A stretch of DNA of 8,571 bases from Treponema sp. (GTDB lineage Bacteria > Spirochaetota > Spirochaetia > Treponematales > Treponemataceae). The DNA lies in NCBI GenBank assembly GCA_024691265.1, contig JAILNT010000266.1, positions 1 through 8,571 on the forward strand, written 5' to 3'. Below the pieces are notes generated by a model. That model had not been told where the DNA came from, did no database searches, and worked only from the letters and a program-made list of their open reading frames with translations. Below are positions 6,460 to 8,571 of this stretch, one piece after another. A program made the translations under genes and the position numbers. How positions within the stretch are numbered: the first letter of the stretch is position 1; every line of letters begins with the position of its first letter.

Positions 6460-7578
6460 TTAACTTTTTCTCTCAAAATCTTCAGTCCACAAACCTTCTG
6501 AAATTCTATATATGCGGGTATCATTATGAATATAATTTTTATAAGGTTCTCCAGGTAAAAATGTACAAAAAAGCTGGTCATATTCAGGCAACAAGCTTGT
6601 TATTTTTTCTCTTTTTACAGGGTCAAGTTCCAGTAAAACATCGTCCATAAGCAAAATAGGTTTCTTACCAGTAACTTGAGTATAAAATACCCCCTGGGCA
6701 ATTCTAAGTAACAAGCTTATCAATCTTCTTTGACCTGTAGAAGCCTGAGGAATAAAAGGGGTACCATTTCTCAAAAATCTTATTTTATCACGATGAGGTC
6801 CACTCATTGTGGTATTCATTCTTATATCTAATTCATGTCGCTTTTCAAAATGTTGTAATACTTCTTCAGGAGAAGGAAAAACATAACCTGAAATTTCATC
6901 TTTTTTCTGCCATGCAGGTTCATAGCTTATTACAAGATTTGAAATACCTGTGACATCTTCAAAAAGCTTACCAAAAATCTTATTAAATTTATATATGGCA
7001 TCACGCCTTTTTCTTTCAAGTTCAAGACCAGGAGCTATCATTTGCATGTCATAAACAGAAAGAAGTTCATACTTTTGATTTTTCAATATCTGATTACGAC
7101 TTTTCAATAATTTTCTATAACGTCTAAGAGTATCAAGATACAATACATCATACATACTAAGACTTTGGTCTATAAAAAATCGTCTTCTTTCCGGCATACC
7201 AACAGCAAAATCTAAATCACCATGGCTAAAAAGAACACATGGTATAGTATTGATAAGCTCTTTTCTATCTAGAACTCTTTTACCATTTTTCTCTATCTTT
7301 TTTTTATTAGATTTAACACTTATAATAACAGAGTTAGTAGTTTCATTTTCTTCTCTAAATAAAGAACGGACACTCATTTCTTTGTTACCATTCTTTATAA
7401 TTTCATTCTCAATATGAGTTCTAAAAGAACTTCCATAAGAAGAATAATAAAGAGCTTCCAAAAAATTACTTTTACCTTGACCATTTTCCCCAACAAAAAA
7501 AACTTCTTTTGCTAGTAAATCAATAGTATCATTCTTAAGATTTCTAAAATTATATAAAGATAGAGAAAGAAATGGCAT
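6460..7578 (-). CDS. recF: DNA replication and repair protein RecF
   Basis: A 372-residue SMC-like ABC ATPase that acts with RecO and RecR at single-strand gaps and stalled forks to help load RecA. The nucleotide-binding elements are all visible: Walker A GENGQGKS (30-37), the ABC signature STGQRR (280-285), and Walker B ILLMDD (308-313) followed by VLLELD, the D-loop. SGPHRDKI (259-266), typical of RecF, is also present, and length is normal for the family. The start MPFLSLSLYNFRN matches other RecF N-termini. It begins directly after two tandem TAA codons ending dnaN; only a weak GGA precedes the ATG, so translation may depend on coupling with dnaN. The DciA-like gene follows 32 bases later. 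Confidence 0.97.
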   Translation of the reverse strand: MPFLSLSLYNFRNLKNDTIDLLAKEVFFVGENGQGKSNFLEALYYSSYGSSFRTHIENEIIKNGNKEMSVRSLFREENETTNSVIISVKSNKKKIEKNGKRVLDRKELINTIPCVLFSHGDLDFAVGMPERRRFFIDQSLSMYDVLYLDTLRRYRKLLKSRNQILKNQKYELLSVYDMQMIAPGLELERKRRDAIYKFNKIFGKLFEDVTGISNLVISYEPAWQKKDEISGYVFPSPEEVLQHFEKRHELDIRMNTTMSGPHRDKIRFLRNGTPFIPQASTGQRRLISLLLRIAQGVFYTQVTGKKPILLMDDVLLELDPVKREKITSLLPEYDQLFCTFLPGEPYKNYIHNDTRIYRISEGLWTEDFERKS

Positions 7579-7581
7579 TTA

Positions 7582-8571
7582 TTATTCCGATTGCATAGGC
7601 ATTATAACATGAAGAAAATCTTCTTTAGGTTCAGAAAGGAGAGTTAAAGCTCTTAAAGCTTCACTAAACTCAATTCTTACACGCTCAGCAGTAATTGCTT
7701 TTAAAGGTTCCTCAAGATAATGGTAGTTAAGTGCAATTGTAATTTCTTCCCCATCATACTGACAAGGTATTTCTTCATCTGCACTTCCAAGTTCATCAAT
7801 CTTAGATGTTATTTTTAAAACACCAGGCTTTACATTAAAAAATACTTTAGAAGACTCTCTTTCAGACATCAAAGCAATACGTTTTAATGCATCTTCAATA
7901 TCTGATTTCTGAAGCTGAAAATTAAAAGGTTGATTTTCAGGAATAACTCTCTGATATTTAGGGTATTGACCATTTATAAGGCTTGAAAAGAATTTATAAT
8001 TTCCAAATTTTACAAAAATTTCCTTTTCTTTTATACAAAGAGTTATAGTTCCTTCATCAGGAGCATGTTTTAAGATAATGCTTAAGATTTTTGTAGGCAC
8101 TATAGATGAAGGGAAAGCAGGAAGTTCTGTTTCAAATTCTTTTTCATCAATAGAAAGTCTTCTTCCGTCAGTTGCTGCTAAAACAAGTTTATTTTCATTT
8201 TTTGTAAAATAAACACCAGTCATAAAGAATCTTGTTAAATCTTTACTTACTGCAAAAATTGTTTGATTTATCATGCTTTTTAATTCTTTTGCAGGTAAAT
8301 CCATTGTATTTTCCGAATTCCATTCAGAAATGTTGAATACCGGGAATTTTTCAGCAGACATGGCTTTTACTTCAAATTTGATTTTTTTTGTTGAAATCGA
8401 GCGTATTTTTATAGTCTTTTTCTGGTCATCACTTTCCTGCTGTTCAAATTCAACATCTCCTGATGGTAATGCTTTCAAGATATCCATAAATTTCGAACAA
8501 AAGACTATAGTAGTTCCTTCTTCTATTATATCAACTGGTATTGATGATTCAAATCCTAAATTTTTATCTGT
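7582..8571 (-). CDS. dnaN: DNA polymerase III beta sliding clamp (5' end off window)
   Basis: The frame is open from the right edge, giving 329 residues of a protein normally about 366-370 long, so roughly the first 40 are missing. The ATG at 8487 is internal (KFMDILKALPSGDVEF) and is not the start; the upstream codons read TDKNLGFESSIPVDIIEEGT, which is the first clamp domain. The protein forms the ring-shaped dimer that tethers DNA polymerase to the template. Recognisable segments are LPSGDVEF, ATDGRRLS, LINGQYPKYQRVIP and the C-terminal DFLHVIMPM, the strand near the partner-binding pocket. It is followed by two tandem stop codons and recF. dnaA is expected upstream, off the right edge. 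Confidence 0.97.
   Translation of the reverse strand, partial: TDKNLGFESSIPVDIIEEGTTIVFCSKFMDILKALPSGDVEFEQQESDDQKKTIKIRSISTKKIKFEVKAMSAEKFPVFNISEWNSENTMDLPAKELKSMINQTIFAVSKDLTRFFMTGVYFTKNENKLVLAATDGRRLSIDEKEFETELPAFPSSIVPTKILSIILKHAPDEGTITLCIKEKEIFVKFGNYKFFSSLINGQYPKYQRVIPENQPFNFQLQKSDIEDALKRIALMSERESSKVFFNVKPGVLKITSKIDELGSADEEIPCQYDGEEITIALNYHYLEEPLKAITAERVRIEFSEALRALTLLSEPKEDFLHVIMPMQSE

Noticed and set aside
6453..6650. Plus-strand open frame of 65 codons
   Set aside because: It is antisense to the end of recF and looks like a chance frame.

Overview
The window is AT-rich bacterial chromosome in which every supported gene lies on the minus strand. It reads from right to left as dnaN (5' end off the window), recF, a DciA-like/DUF721 gene, rpmH, rnpA, yidD, yidC, jag/khpB, an exported protein of unknown function, a cyclophilin-FKBP fusion lipoprotein, and the first 124 codons of a membrane-anchored PAS-domain protein. 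The organism is most likely a spirochaete of the genus Treponema, probably a host-associated one. This rests on the low GC content, the YidC with a large periplasmic domain (diderm type), the lipoprotein with cyclophilin and FKBP domains in one chain (a fusion I know from treponemes), and the union of a dnaN-recF-DUF721 block with an rpmH-rnpA-yidD-yidC-jag block. The genus is inference; species cannot be read from this window.

Right part (about 5867-8571): replication and repair. It holds the sliding clamp, the RecF clamp/gap-repair ATPase and a DciA-type protein, the family that loads the replicative helicase in many bacteria. dnaN and recF are separated only by two tandem TAA codons. dnaA and the origin are expected just beyond the right edge, so the whole window would be leading-strand, co-directional with the fork.

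Middle part (2397-5807): the conserved ribosome/RNase P/membrane-insertion cluster. A good promoter sequence overlaps the end of the DciA-like gene and should drive rpmH. The L34 gene rpmH (51 codons) and rnpA follow closely, yidD starts inside the rnpA stop codon (ATGA), and yidC and jag come next. Together they make a ribosomal protein, the RNase P protein, two inner-membrane insertion factors and an RNA-binding KH-R3H protein.

Left part (1-2374): envelope and signalling. An unrecognised secreted protein is followed immediately by the dual-domain peptidyl-prolyl isomerase lipoprotein, an arrangement that suggests joint expression after jag. A 41-bp nested palindrome then lies over the start codon of the PAS-domain sensor gene that leaves the window on the left.

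The core genes look ordinary and intact. The most interesting points are the two-domain immunophilin lipoprotein, the uncharacterised secreted neighbour, the palindrome at 357-397, and a lysine in YidC at the place of the usual groove arginine. I saw no mobile element, CRISPR array, tRNA or rRNA, and no gene-free stretch longer than about 90 bases.
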